Both the position numbers and the translations under genes were made by a program. Below, piece after piece: positions 1 through 11,889 of a stretch of DNA of 64,000 nt; the first letter of the stretch is position 1, and each line of letters starts with the position of its first letter. The notes below the pieces were generated by a model that saw nothing but the letters and a program-made list of their open reading frames with translations, ran no database searches and was not told where the DNA came from. Source of the stretch: Cercis canadensis (taxonomy: Eukaryota > Streptophyta > Magnoliopsida > Fabales > Fabaceae); assembly GCA_003255065.1 (NCBI GenBank), contig QAOA01001603.1, forward strand, positions 12,050-76,049. Direction: 5' to 3'.

Positions 1-3000
1 ATCCCTGTTTCTGACTCGGATATTTTTCTTTTTTTTCCCTGTATCTGGGATGAGACAGTTTCCTGGTGAGTCACTATATCTGGACCAGGACCCTGTTTCA
101 GTTCACTCCTGTTTCTAACTCGGATATTTTTTTTGTTTTTCCCTATATCTGGGATGGGACTCTTTCCTGGTGAGTCCCTATATCGTGACGGGACCCTGTT
201 TCTGTCTCGTATATTTTTCTTGTTTTTCCCTGTATCTGGGATGGGACTGTTTCCTGGTGAGTCACTATATCTGGACCGGGACCCTGTTTCGCTTCATCCC
301 TGTTTTTGACTCGGATTTTTTTCTATTTTTTCCCTGTATCTAGGATGGGACAGTTTCCTGGTGAGTCACTATATCTGGACCGGGACCCTGTTTCAGTTCA
401 TTCCTGTTTCTGACTCGGATATTTTTCTTGTTTTTCCCTGTATCTGGGATGGGACTGTTTCCTGGTGAGTCACTATATCTGGACCGGGGCCCTGTTTCGG
501 TTCATTCCTGTTTTTGACTCGGATATTTTTCTTGTTTTTCCCTGTATCTGGGATGGCACTGTTTCCTGGTGAGTCACTATATCTGGACCGGGACCCTGTT
601 TCTGTCTCGTATATTTTTCTTGTTTTTCCCTGTATCTGGGATGGGACTGTTTCCTGGTGAGTCACTATATCTGGACCGGGACCCTGTTTCGGTTCATCCC
701 TCTTTTTGACTCGGATATTTTTCAATTTTTTCCCTATATCTGGGATGAGACTGTTTACTGGTGAGTCACTATACCTGGACCGAGACCTTGTTTCTTTATC
801 GGATATTTTTCTTGTTTTTCCCTGTATCTGGGATGTGACTGTTTCCTGGTGAGTCACTATATCTGGACCAGGACCCTGTTTCGGTTCATCCCTGTTTCTG
901 ACTCGGATATTTTTCTTATTTTTTCGTGTATCTGGGATGGGACTGTTTCCTTGTGAGTCACTATATCTGGACCGGGACCCTGTTTCGGTTCATCCCTATT
1001 TTTGACTCGGATATTTTTCTTTTTTTTTTCCCTTGTATCTTGGATGGGACTGTTTCCTGGTGAGTCTCTATATCTGGACCGGGACCCTGTTCCGGTTCAT
1101 GCTTGTTTCTGATTCGGATGTTTTTCTATTTTTTCCCTGTATCTGGGATGGCACTGTTTCCAGGTGAGTCACTATATCTGGACCGGGACCTTGTTTCTGT
1201 ATCGGATATTTTTCTTGTTTTTCCCTGTATCTAGGATGGGACTTTTTCCTGTTGAGTTACTATATATGGACCGGGACCTTGTTTCGGTTCATCCCTGTTT
1301 CGGTTCATCCCTGTTTCTGACTCGGATATTTTTCTATTTTTTCCCTTTATCTGGGATTGGACTGTTTCCTGGTGAGTCACTATATCTGGACCGGGACCTT
1401 GTTTCTGTATCGGATATTTTTCTTATTTTTCCCTGTATCTGGGATGAGACTGTTTCCTTGTGAGGCACTATATCTGGACCTGGACACTGTTTCGGTTCGT
1501 CCCTGGATATTTTTCATGTTTTTCCCTGTATCTGGAATGGGACTGTTTACTGGTGAGTCACTATATCTGGACCGGGACCCTGTTTCAATTCATCCCTATT
1601 TTTGACTCGGATATTTTTCTTTTTTTTCCCTGTATCTGGGATGGGACTGTTTCCTGGTGAGCTTCTATATTTGGACCGGGACCCTGTTCCGGTTCATCCT
1701 TGTTTCTGACTCCGAAGTTTTTCTATTTTTTCCCTGTGTCTGGGATGACACTGTTTCCAGGTGAGTCACTATATCTGGACCGGGACCTTGTTTCTGTATC
1801 GGATATTTTTCTTTTTTTTTCCCTGTATCTAGGATGGGACTGTTTCCTGTTGAGTTACTATATTTGGACCGGGACCCTGTTTCGATTCATCCCTGTTTCT
1901 GACTCGGATATTTTTCTATTTTTTCTCTTTGTCTGGGATGGGACTGTTTCCTGGTGAGTCACTATATCTGGACCGGGACCCTGTTTCGGTTCATCCCTGT
2001 TTCTGACTCGGATATTTTTCTATTTTTTCTCTTTGTCTGGGATGGGACTGTTTCCTGGTGAGTCACTATATCTGGACCGGGACCCTGTTTCGGTTCATCC
2101 CTGTTTCTGACTCGGATATTTTTCTATTTTTTCTCTTTGTCTGGGATGGGACTGTTTCCTGGTGAGTCACTATATCTGGACCGGGACCCTGTTTCGGTTC
2201 ATCCCTGTTTCTGACTCGGATATTTTTCTATTTTTTCTCTTTGTCTGGGATGGGACTGTTTCCTGGTGAGTCACTATATCTGGACCGGGACCTTGTTTCT
2301 GTATCGAATATTTTTCTTTTTTTTCCCTGTATCTGGGATGACACTGTTTCCAGGTGAGTCACTATATCTGGACCGGGACCCTGTTTCTGTCTCGGATATT
2401 TTTCTTGTTTTTCTCTGTATCTGGGATGGGACTGTTTCCTGTAGAGTCTCTATATCTGGACCGGGACCCTGTTTCGGTTCATTCCTTTTTCTGACTCGGA
2501 TATTTTTCTTGTGGACCACTGTATCTGTGACGGGACAGTTTCCTGGTGAGTCACTATATCTGGACCGGGACCCTGTTTCGGTTCATTCCTGTATCTGACT
2601 CGGATATTTTTCTTGTTTTTCCCTGTATCTGGGATGGGACTGTTTCCTGGTGAGTCACTATATCTGGACCGGGACCCTGTTCTGGTTCATCCCCGTTTCT
2701 GACTTGAATATTTTTCTATTTTTTCCCTATATCTGGGATGGCACGGTTTCCTGGTGAGTCACTATATCCGGACCGGGACCCTGTTTCTTTCTCGTATATT
2801 TTTCTTATTTTTCCCTGTATCTGGGATGGGACTGTTTCCTGGTGAGTCACTATATCTGGACCGGGACCCTGTTTCGATTAATCCCTGTTTCTGACTCGGA
2901 TATTTTTCTTGTTTTTCCCTGTATCTGGGATGGGACTGTTTCCTGGTGAGTCACTATATCTAGACCGGGACCCTGTTTCGGTTCATTCCTGTTTCTGACT

Positions 3001-6000
3001 TGGATATTTGTCTTGTTTTTCCTTGTATCTGGGATGGGACTGTTTCCTGGTGAGTCACTATATCTGGACCGGGATCCTGTTTCGGTTCATCCCTGTTTCT
3101 GACTCGGATATTTTTCTTGTTTTTCACTGTATCTAGGATGGGACTGTTTCCTGGTGGGTCACTATATCTGGACCGGGACCATGTTTCGGTTCATCCCTCT
3201 TTTTGACTCGGATATTTTTCTATTTTTTCCCTGTATCTGGGATGAGACTCTTTACTGGTGAGTCACTATACCTGGACCGAGACCTTGTTTCTTTATCGGA
3301 TATTTTTCTTGTTTTTCCCTATATCTGGGATGTGACTGTTTCCTGTTGAGTTACTATATATGGACCGGGACCCTGTTTCGGTTCATCCCTGTTTCTGACT
3401 CGGATATTTTTCTAATTTTTCTCTTTATCTGGGATGGGACTGTTTCCTGGTGAGTCACTATATCTGGACCAGGACCTTGTTTCCGTATCGGATATTTTTC
3501 TTTTTTTTCCCTGTATCTGGGATGGCACTGTTTCCAGGTAAGTCACTATATCTGGACCGGGACCCTGTTTCGGTTCATTCCTTTTTCTGACTCGGATATT
3601 TTTCTTGTTTTTCCCTGTATCTGGGATGGGACTGTTTCCTGGTGAGTCACTATATCTGGACCGGGACCCTGTTTCGGTTCATCCCTATTTTTGACCCGGA
3701 TATTTTTCTTGTTTTTCCCTGTATCTGGGATGGGACTGTTTCCTGGTGTGTCATTATATCTAGACCGGGACCCAGTTCCGGTTCATCCCTGTTTCTGACT
3801 CGGATATTTTTCTTGTTTTTCCCTTTATCTGGGATTGGACTGTTTCCTAGTGAGTCACTATATCTGGACCGGGACCTTGTTTTTGTATCGGATATTTTTC
3901 TTATTTTTCCCTGTATCTGGGATGAGACTGTTTCCTTGTGAGTCACTATATCTGGACCAGGACACTGTTTCGGTTCGTCCCAATTTCTGACTTGGATATT
4001 TTTCTTGTTTTTCCCTATATCTGGAATGGGACTGTTTACTGGTGAGTTACTATATCTGGACCGGGACCCTGTTTCAATTCATCCCTATTTTTGACTCGGA
4101 TATTTTTCTTTTTTTTCCCTGTATCTGGGATGGGACTGTTTCCTGGTGAGTCTCTATATCTGGACCGGGACCCTGTTCCGGTTCCTCCTTGTTTCTGACT
4201 CGGAAGTTTTTCTATTTTTTCCCTGTATCTGGGATGGCACTGTTTCCAGGAGAGTCACTATATCTGGACCGGGATCTTGTTTCTGTATCGGATATTTTTC
4301 TTTTTTTTCCCTGTATCTAGGATGTGACTGTTTCCTGTTGAGTCACTATATCTGGACCGGGACCCTGTTTCGGTTCATCCCTGTTTCTGACTCGGATATT
4401 TTTCAATTTTTTCTCTTTGTCTGGGATGGGACTGTTTCCTGGTGAGTCACTATATCTGGACCGGGACCTTGTTTCTGTATCGGATATTTTTCTTTTTTTT
4501 CCCTGTATCTGGGATGGCACTGTTTTCAGGTGAGTCACTATATCTGGACCGGGACCCTGTTTCTGTCTCGGATATTTTTCTTGTTTTTCTCTGTATCTGG
4601 GATGGGACTGTTTCCTGTAGAGTCACTAAATCTGGACCGGGACCCTGTTTCGGTTCATTCCTTTTTCTGACTCGAATATTTTTCTTGTGGACCACTGTAT
4701 CTGTGACGGGACAGTTTCCTGGTGAGTCACTATATCTGGACCGGGACCCTGTTTCGGTTCATTCCTGTATATGACTCGGATATTTTTCTTGTTTTTCCCT
4801 GTATCTGGGATGGGACTGTTTCCTGGTGAGTCATTATATCTGGACCGGGATCCTGTTTCGGTTCATCCCTATTTCTGACTCGGATATTTTTCTTGTTTTT
4901 CCCTATATCTGGGATGGGACTGTTTCCTGGTGAGTCACTATATCTGGACCGGGACCCTGTTTTGGTTCATCCCCGTTTCTGACTTGAATATTTTTCTATT
5001 TTTTCCCTGTATCTGGGATGGCACTGTTTCCTGGTGAGTCACTATATCTGGACCGGGACCCTGTTTCTGTCTCGTATATTTTTCTTATTTTTCCCTATAT
5101 CTGGGATGGGACTGTTTCCTGGTGAGTCACTATATCTAGACCGGGACCCTGTTTCGGTTCATTCCTGTTTCTGACTTGGATATTTGTCTTGTTTTTCCTT
5201 GTATCTGGGATGGGACTGTTTCCTGGTGAGTCACTATATCTGGACCGGGACCCTGTTTCGGTTCATCCCTGTTTCTGACTCGGATATTTTTCTTGTTTTT
5301 CACTGTATCTGGGATGGGACTGTTTCCTGGTGAGTCACTATATCTGGACCGGGACCCTGTTTCGGTTAATCCATATTTCTCAGTCGGATATTTTTCTTTT
5401 TTTTTTTCCCTTTATCTGGGATGGGACTGTTTCCTGGTGAGTCACTATATCTGGATCGGGACCCTGTTCCGGTTCATTCTTGTTTCTTACTCGGATATTT
5501 TTCTATTTTTTCCCATCATCTGGGATGGGACTGTTTACTGGTGAGTCACTATACCTGGACCGAGACCTTGTTTCTTTATCAGATATTTTTCTTGTTTTTC
5601 CCTGTATCTGGGATGGGACTGTTTTCTGGTGAGTCACTATATCTGTACCGGGACCCTGTTTCGGTTCATCCCTTTTTCTGACTCGGATATTTTTCTTGTT
5701 TTTTCGTGTATCTGGGATGGGACTGTTTCCTTGTGAGTCACTATATCTGGACCGGGACCCTGTTTCGGTTCATCCCTGTTTTTGACTCGGATATTTTTCT
5801 TGTTTATTCGTGTATCTGGGATGGGACTGTTTCCTTGTAAGTCACTATATCTGGACCGGGACCCTGTTTCGGTTCATCCCTATTTTTGACTCGGATATTT
5901 TTCTTTCTTTTTCCCTGTATCTGGGATGGGACTGTTTCCTGGTGAGTCTCTATATCTGGACCGGGACCCTGTTCCGGTTCATCCTTGTTTCTGAGTCGGA

Positions 6001-7285
6001 TGTTTTTCTTGTTTTTCCCTGTATCTGGGATGGGACTGTTTCCTGGTGTGTCACTATATCTAGACCGGGACCCTGTTCCGGTTCATCCTTGTTTCTGACT
6101 CGGATGTTTTTCTATTTTTTCCCTGTATCTGGGATGGCACTGTTTCCAGGTGAGTCACTATATCTGGACCGGGACCTTGTTTCTGTATCGGATATTTTTC
6201 TTATTTTTGACTGTATCTGGGATGAGACTGTTTACTGGTGAGTCAATATATCTAGATCGGGACTTTGTTTCTTTATCAGATATTTTTCTTGTTTTTCCCT
6301 GTATCTGGGATGGGATTGTTTCCTGGTGAGTCACTATATCTGGACCGGGACCCTGTTCTGGTTCATCCCCGTTTCTGACTTGAATATTTTTCTATTTTTT
6401 CCCTGTATCTGGGATGGCACTATTTCCTGGTGAGTCACTATATCTGGACCGGGACCCTGTTTCTGTCTCGTATATTTTTGTTGTTTTTCCCTGTATCTGG
6501 GATGAGACTGTTTCCTAGTGAGTCACTATATCTGGACCGGGACCCTGTTTTGGTTCATCCCTGTTTCTGACTCGGATATTTTTCTTGTTTTTCCCTGTAT
6601 CTGGGACGGGACTATTTCCTGGTGAGTCACTATATCTGGACCGGGACCCTGTTTCTGTCTCGTATATTTTTCTTATTTTTCCCTATATCTGGGATGGGAC
6701 TGTTTCCTGGTGAGTCACTATATCTAGACCGGGACCCTGTTTCGGTTCATTCCTGTTTCTGACTTGGATATTTGTTTTGTTTTTCCTTGTATCTGGGATG
6801 GGACTGTTTCCTGGTGAGTCACTATATCTGGACCGGGACCCTGTTTCGGTTCATCCCTGTTTCTGACTCGGATATTTTTCTTGTTTTTCACTGTATCTGG
6901 GATGGGACTGTTTCCTGGTGAGTCACTATATCTAGACCGGGACCCTGTTCCGGTTCATCCTTGTTTCTGACTCGGATGTTTTTCTATTTTTTCCCTGTAT
7001 CTGGGATGGCACTGTTTCCAGGTGAGTCACTATATCTGGACCGGGACCTTGTTTCTGTATCGGATATTTTCCTATTTTTCACTGTATCTGGGATGAGACT
7101 GTTTACTGGTGAGTCAATATATCTAGATCGGGACTTTGTTTCTTTATCAAATATTTTTCTTGTTTTTCCCTGTATCTGGGATGGGATTGTTTCCTGGTGA
7201 GTCACTATATCTGGACCGGGACCCTGTTCTGGTTCATCCTCGTTTCTGACTTGAATATTTTTCTATTTTTTCCCTGTAACTGGGA
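1..7285. repeat. Minisatellite/satellite array, ~70 units of 88/104/120 bp
   Basis: The whole stretch consists of imperfect head-to-tail copies of one unit. Each unit reads roughly: T-rich tract, CCCTGTATCTGGGATGGGAC, TGTTTCCTGGTGAGTCACTA, TATCTGGACCGGGACCCTG, then TTTCGGTTCATCCCTGTTTC and TGACTCGGATATT. Spacing measured between like positions is 104 bp for most units (for example 1981 to 2085), 88 bp for a short class (2281 to 2369) and 120 bp once (1268 to 1388). The length classes differ by copies of a 16-bp module. The array is cut by the window start and ends at about 7285 in unrelated AT-rich DNA. Open frames of 60-154 codons occur on both strands, but they come from the repeat and are not conserved as a reading frame (104 is not a multiple of 3). 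No transposase, TIR or LTR was seen in it. Confidence 0.95.
1957..2268. repeat. Three identical 104-bp satellite units (recent local expansion)
   Basis: Units 1957-2060, 2061-2164 and 2165-2268 read as exact copies, while most neighbouring units differ at several positions. The equivalent place in the second higher-order block (just before 4445) lacks these three units, so the 312 bp is a local gain in one block or a loss in the other. Confidence 0.85.
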
Positions 7286-7848
7286 TAAGTTTTGGTGCCT
7301 TATTATGAATTTTTTTTTTATCAAGCATGTAGTTGCTTAGTTGGTTAGCCAAGTAATTTCATTTAGATATATATTATCATATGTTCATTACATTACTAAT
7401 TTAAGTGTTAACTTTTTTTTCTTTTTTCTTTTTTTTGGTATGGGATTATGTGTTAGATTTTCAGAAACAAATCTTAATGTGAGGTTGTGTTTGTACCATG
7501 GGACAAACAATTGTGTGAATTAGGTAGTCAAAACACAATAGATATGTTATACTCTTACAATTTGTAAATAATTTTTCAAAAACCCAAATAATTTACCCTG
7601 AAAAGTGATATTTTTACAGACATGTTTACTTGTGCCTGAGTTATGTGAATTGAGTTAAATAGGAAACTTTTTTTTTTTTTTTTAATTAGAATGACCTGAA
7701 TTTGGATTATATCGCATATAATAGTTGTAACAAGTTTGTGAAAAATGTTGGTCCGTATATCATTATGACTTATGAGCATTGTTATTCGCTTAAACAAAAT
7801 TCACTGAATTTATTTACGAAGAACTTCATAAACAATACCAGTAGGGTT
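7286..7848. other. AT-rich spacer, no gene seen
   Basis: The sequence between the satellite end and the LINE poly-T tract has homopolymer T runs and only short frames without recognisable similarity. I see no gene, RNA or clear transposon end here. Confidence 0.6.
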
Positions 7849-8549
7849 TTTTTTTTTTTTTTTTAAACAACGGGGCAAAAGCCCAAAACAAACAAAAACA
7901 GCAAACACCTACAGAGGAACAGATCTAGGTGTAGCCACACCCATGCTGTCCTGCAACAAAAACTCCCTTACACAGATGGGAGGCTCCGAGAAGTAAATGA
8001 CATCAAAACTACCCACGTGACCCTGACGGGCTAAAGAATCAGCGCACTGATTCCCTTCTCTAAACACATGCTTGATCTCAAGCTCCCATGCAAGATGTTG
8101 CATGTCTCTAATCTCTTTAACTAAGGAAAAACAGGGATGGTAGGAACTAGTGCAGCTTTGAATAAGCTGTATGCAGCACTGAGAATCTGTCTCAGCTACA
8201 ACTTTTCGAAGACCCAAGGACCACGCAAGGCGGATACCAAGAATCAAGCCCCAAAGCTCCGCATAGGTGATAGAGCACTGACCCAGGTTAGTCATAAAAC
8301 CAGCGATAAAAGCACCAGAAGCGTCTCTAAGTAGCCCTCCACAAGCCGCAGAAAGGGAAGACCCTAGCATGGAGCCATCGGTATTCAGCTTAGTCCATCC
8401 ATCCTTCGGGAACACCCAGGAAATATGCCTAGTCATGCGTTTGCCACCTTGTAAGCGGCCAATAATAGAACTATCATCCACTCCATAATCCTTAACTCTG
8501 GCCAAGATGTGGAAAACAAGGTCCCATTTGCCTATGGCTCTATCACTTN
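7849..8549 (-). mobile_element. 5'-truncated LINE retrotransposon, 3' end with RNase H domain
   Basis: On the minus strand an open frame ends at 7909 and reads back past 8505 to the N at 8549. It encodes a plant RNase H-like domain of the type found at the end of LINE polyproteins (RVT_3 family). The four acidic catalytic positions are visible in order: NTDGS, YAELWG, AETDSQ and NQCADSLA. The sequence HVFREGNQCADSLA near the end is typical of this family. A run of T at about 7849-7864 on the plus strand is the poly-A tail of a minus-strand element just after the stop codon. There is no start codon: the reading frame continues upstream without ATG, so this is a truncated copy. The 5' edge coincides with a single N, so it may be an assembly break rather than the natural truncation point. 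I found no convincing target-site duplication. Confidence 0.85.
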
Positions 8550-9494
8550 TATGTATTAGCTGAAAAGTTTACAAGTTATCAAAATATAATTTTGATTTTT
8601 TTTTAATCTATTAGAAATTGTGCTACACAATGAGAATAGTCCATTAGCGCTTTTCATAAAATGCCATCTATTTTTTATTTTTTTTTTGTCTACTTGAGGC
8701 TACACAATATTAAGAATAATTTATCCTCTCCTAAAATTTTACCTTACTCATTCTTAATAGAATTTGAACTCGATATCATCATAATAAAATATCAAATACT
8801 CAATCATTAGGATATGTTCTTTGAAAACATTTAATCTTAACCTTCTATAAAATACGTAAACTTTTCACTATTAAACCACACCTAATAATTTCCTTATCAA
8901 TATTTATTTTACATGAACATCTACAACAACAAAAATCTAAAATTGATTGTTTCTTGAAGTTGCAGGCCTGGAAATATACAATATTATATTGGGCCAAGGC
9001 CTATGTTTCCATATCCTACCACCGTCCCACGCTTCGAACACAAATTTGACCTTTCTGGAAGAAAAAAAAATCACAAAACAAGTGGTTAAAAAAATAGTGA
9101 GGAGTTTTGACTTTTGACTATCAATTTATCAAAGTAGTATAAAAATCCAAAGATTTTTGTTTTTTGTTTTTTGGTAATAGAAGAGAAGTAAAGCTGTTAG
9201 ATTCGGCAAAAATTGTTTTTAGCAGTTACAGAATAGAACTGGATACTGAATAGTATAATTACTATGATGTAATATTCTCTCCCCGAGAACTGATTCTGAC
9301 ATAAACGTAGAGGCGAAGGAAACGGTTGCGTTTCGTGTCCCCGTCTGTCTCGCTTTCGCTTTTCGTGTATTTGAAGAACCGCGGAAGTGGATGCCATTCT
9401 TCCCCTTCTCCATTTCTTGAGGGAAAAAAGCAGAGTTTCAGAGAGCATTTGTTCTGAGAGAGATCTCGTTGCCGTGAAAGGGTAAGAGGTAGAA
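8550..9494. other. Spacer and 5' region of the LRAT-domain gene
   Basis: AT-rich DNA with several poly-A/T runs. From about 9240 it becomes more GC-balanced and pyrimidine/purine skewed, as expected for the promoter and 5' untranslated region of the gene that starts at 9495. No separate gene was seen. Confidence 0.5.
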
Positions 9495-10897
9495 ATGGGG
9501 GTGCTGTCGAATAAGATCGCCAGGGAGGAACTGAAGGCCGGCGATCACATTTACTCGTGGAGGCAGGCATATATCTACTCACATCACGGTCATCCCTCCT
9601 CCTCCAGTATTTGTCTTTGTTGATTTGTTCTGATTTGGTTATTGATTATCTGTTATAATTTATAAATTGGGTTCTCTCTGATGATAGAAATATTGTTTTT
9701 TTCTCTCTCTCCGGATGTATTTTAATTAGCCTTGTATTTGCTCTAACAGCACTGATTACTGGGATTTTTGAGACCGGCTACATATGTTTTATATGTTTGT
9801 GTTGATTTGTGGCAGTTACAACAGTTGCCCAGTTATGAAATTGTATGGTCATAGGATTTATATACAATTACAGCAATTGAACATCAATGAGGATAGATAT
9901 TTTTTAGGTCAATGCTTTGCAAGACCAGGTAAGTTTTGTTTAAAGGACTAATTAGTGTGGGTGAGAGTAGGCTGGGTGAGCATAAAGATAAAGGATACTC
10001 CAGAACAAGAAAGAAATCAATAACAGTTAATACCTAATTAATATGCATCTTATCCAGATTTATGCATAGTAGGATTGAGCAATCCTTTTGTTTTTGCATG
10101 CTGTAATTCTCTTTTATATTACGGAGACTTGCCTTTGAATTGTTAAGAATCTATACTTTATATTATGGATGTTACTGAAATTGGCATCTTGGTTTTGCCA
10201 ACTGCTTTCTTGTAAGACACCAGGAATATATATTGGTGATGGAATGGTGATCCACTTCACCAGGGGAGGAGGGCAAGAAATTGGCACAGGAACTGTGCTG
10301 GATCGTCTTCTAGTTAGTTCATCTCCCCCTCGTGATACCGACAATCCATGCCCGAAATGTGGTGATCAGTCAAGGTTTGATGGTGGTGTCATGTCTTCCT
10401 GCTTGGATTGTTTCCTTTTTGGAGGTGAACTGTACATCTTTGAGTATGGTGTCTCACCTGCATTTTTTCTTGCCAAAGCTCGAGGAGGCACCTGTACCCT
10501 CGCTGTATCTGACCCACCTGAAGATGTCCTTCACCGTGCTTTGTTTCTTCTTGAAAAAGGATTTGGTGGCTACAATGTTTTCAAAAACAACTGTGAAGAC
10601 TTTGCAATTTACTGCAAAACAGGTCTGCTTGTATTCACAAGCATCAGTGTAGGTCGGAGTGGGCAGGCAGCATCTTATGTGGCTGCTGTTACTACTGTGG
10701 TTTCCTCACCACTTCGTTTTCTGACTACTAGTTTTGGTGGTCTGGCACTTGTTGGCTGTGGCATGTACTGTTTAAGCCGATTGGTGTCTGATATTGGAGT
10801 GCGCCGTGATGTATCCAAAGTTCCAGCGGAAAAGCTTGTCGCTCAGTCTGGCTTAGATGAACCGGAGAAAATAACTGAGATGGCCAAGGAAGATTAG
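9495..10897 (+). CDS. NC/LRAT-domain protein (LEAD-SENSITIVE 1-like)
   Basis: Two exons, 9495-9588 and 10224-10897, joined over a GT-AG intron, give 255 aa. The start is the ATG of MGVLSNKIAREELKAGDHIY; the exon junction completes the Gly of HHG-IYIGDGMVIHF. The protein has the hallmarks of the LRAT/NlpC-P60 fold: a His in the HHGIYIG stretch (about residue 31) and the NCEDF motif with its Cys near residue 155. In the family these are the catalytic pair of a thiol acyltransferase or hydrolase. Between them lies a CPKC...CLDC pair of the kind seen in plant members. A hydrophobic stretch (about 195-225) follows and may anchor the C-terminus in a membrane. Plant homologues are poorly characterised; LEAD-SENSITIVE 1 is the named example I recall, so the substrate is unknown. 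The gene stands alone, 0.95 kb from the LINE. Confidence 0.88.
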
Positions 10898-11889
10898 AGG
10901 TGGTTGCAGCAACCCTGTAATGGGTAATGCAAAGTTTGATTAATCTTGTGTTTTGCTTCATTTTGTTGAATATTTTATGGGTAAAGTTCCATTTGTCTCC
11001 CTAAGTTATTTGTGGTTTTGAGTCCTGCAATTTTAATGTATGTATTATGTGTGCTTCTTCACAAACAATTTAGTCATTTGGATGTAAACATTACACCCAT
11101 GTCTGCAGTGCTCTTGCATGCAAGCTGTAGTTGAAGTTGCTTGCTGGGTTGTGTGTATGAAGTATTGGATTAATCATATTACTCATTTTTTTTTGGTTAC
11201 AACAAGACTTTGAGGTTTGGCTTTATGAACTGGACCCATTTAACACTTCCCTGATCCTAACCACCTTATTATCCCCATGATATTGTGATGATCAGAAACT
11301 TAATGCATACAAGCGTCTAGCTAGTGAAGATTGTGTGCGCCTCCAAATGATCCTCAATCATCTCCCAAACAAAAAAGAGACACAGAAAGAAAGAGGCTTT
11401 CTATTTAATACTGTTTGAGTCTTTCATGGGGCCATATTTGTTCTCTTGTTTCAACAACTCCAATGCTATCATCAGGATAGTGTGTGCTGACTATGGGAAA
11501 TATAATTCGTTGTTTCATTGCAATAATATTTCTCAAAACCAAAAGAGGAAAATAAAAAAATAAAAAAGGTGAGTGCCCTTGTATAGTACGATTTCACAAT
11601 TTCATACGCGGTAAGAATTTTTCTTACTCTTGCACCTATAATGTTTAGTGTAGAAGTAGAAGTGTAGAACCATTAGTCTTCTCAATATTTGCTATTTTAG
11701 AAAGAAAAAAAAAAGTACGATATGCTTGTCCTGGTTGTCCACACAGTTGTAAGGAATGCTATTGCATGCAACCTATACTTGAAATGGCTTGTGTATATGA
11801 TGCATTGGATTTACCATAGTGCTCACGGTCAAGGGCAATGCACATCGAACAAGACAAGCAGCCTAACCAAAATGAAAGAGCCATAGAGG
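10898..11889. other. 3' flank of LRAT gene; weak internal duplication
   Basis: No gene is seen. The segment near 11107-11185 (CTTGCATGCAAGCTGTAGTT and following) has a diverged second copy near 11755-11825 (TATTGCATGCAACCTATACT and following), so the 3' flank of the LRAT gene was partly duplicated. The rest is AT-rich. Confidence 0.5.

Noticed and set aside
393-7205. Many open frames of 60-154 codons in the satellite, with repeated SHYIWTGTLF- or RNEPKQGPGPDI-like peptides
   Set aside because: They are translations of the 104/88-bp repeat. They occur in several frames and on both strands, shift frame at each unit (104 is not a multiple of 3) and have no gene context.
1-7285. CRISPR-like array
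   Set aside because: Units have no invariant repeat plus unique spacer structure; the whole unit is repetitive, and the DNA is a plant nuclear genome.
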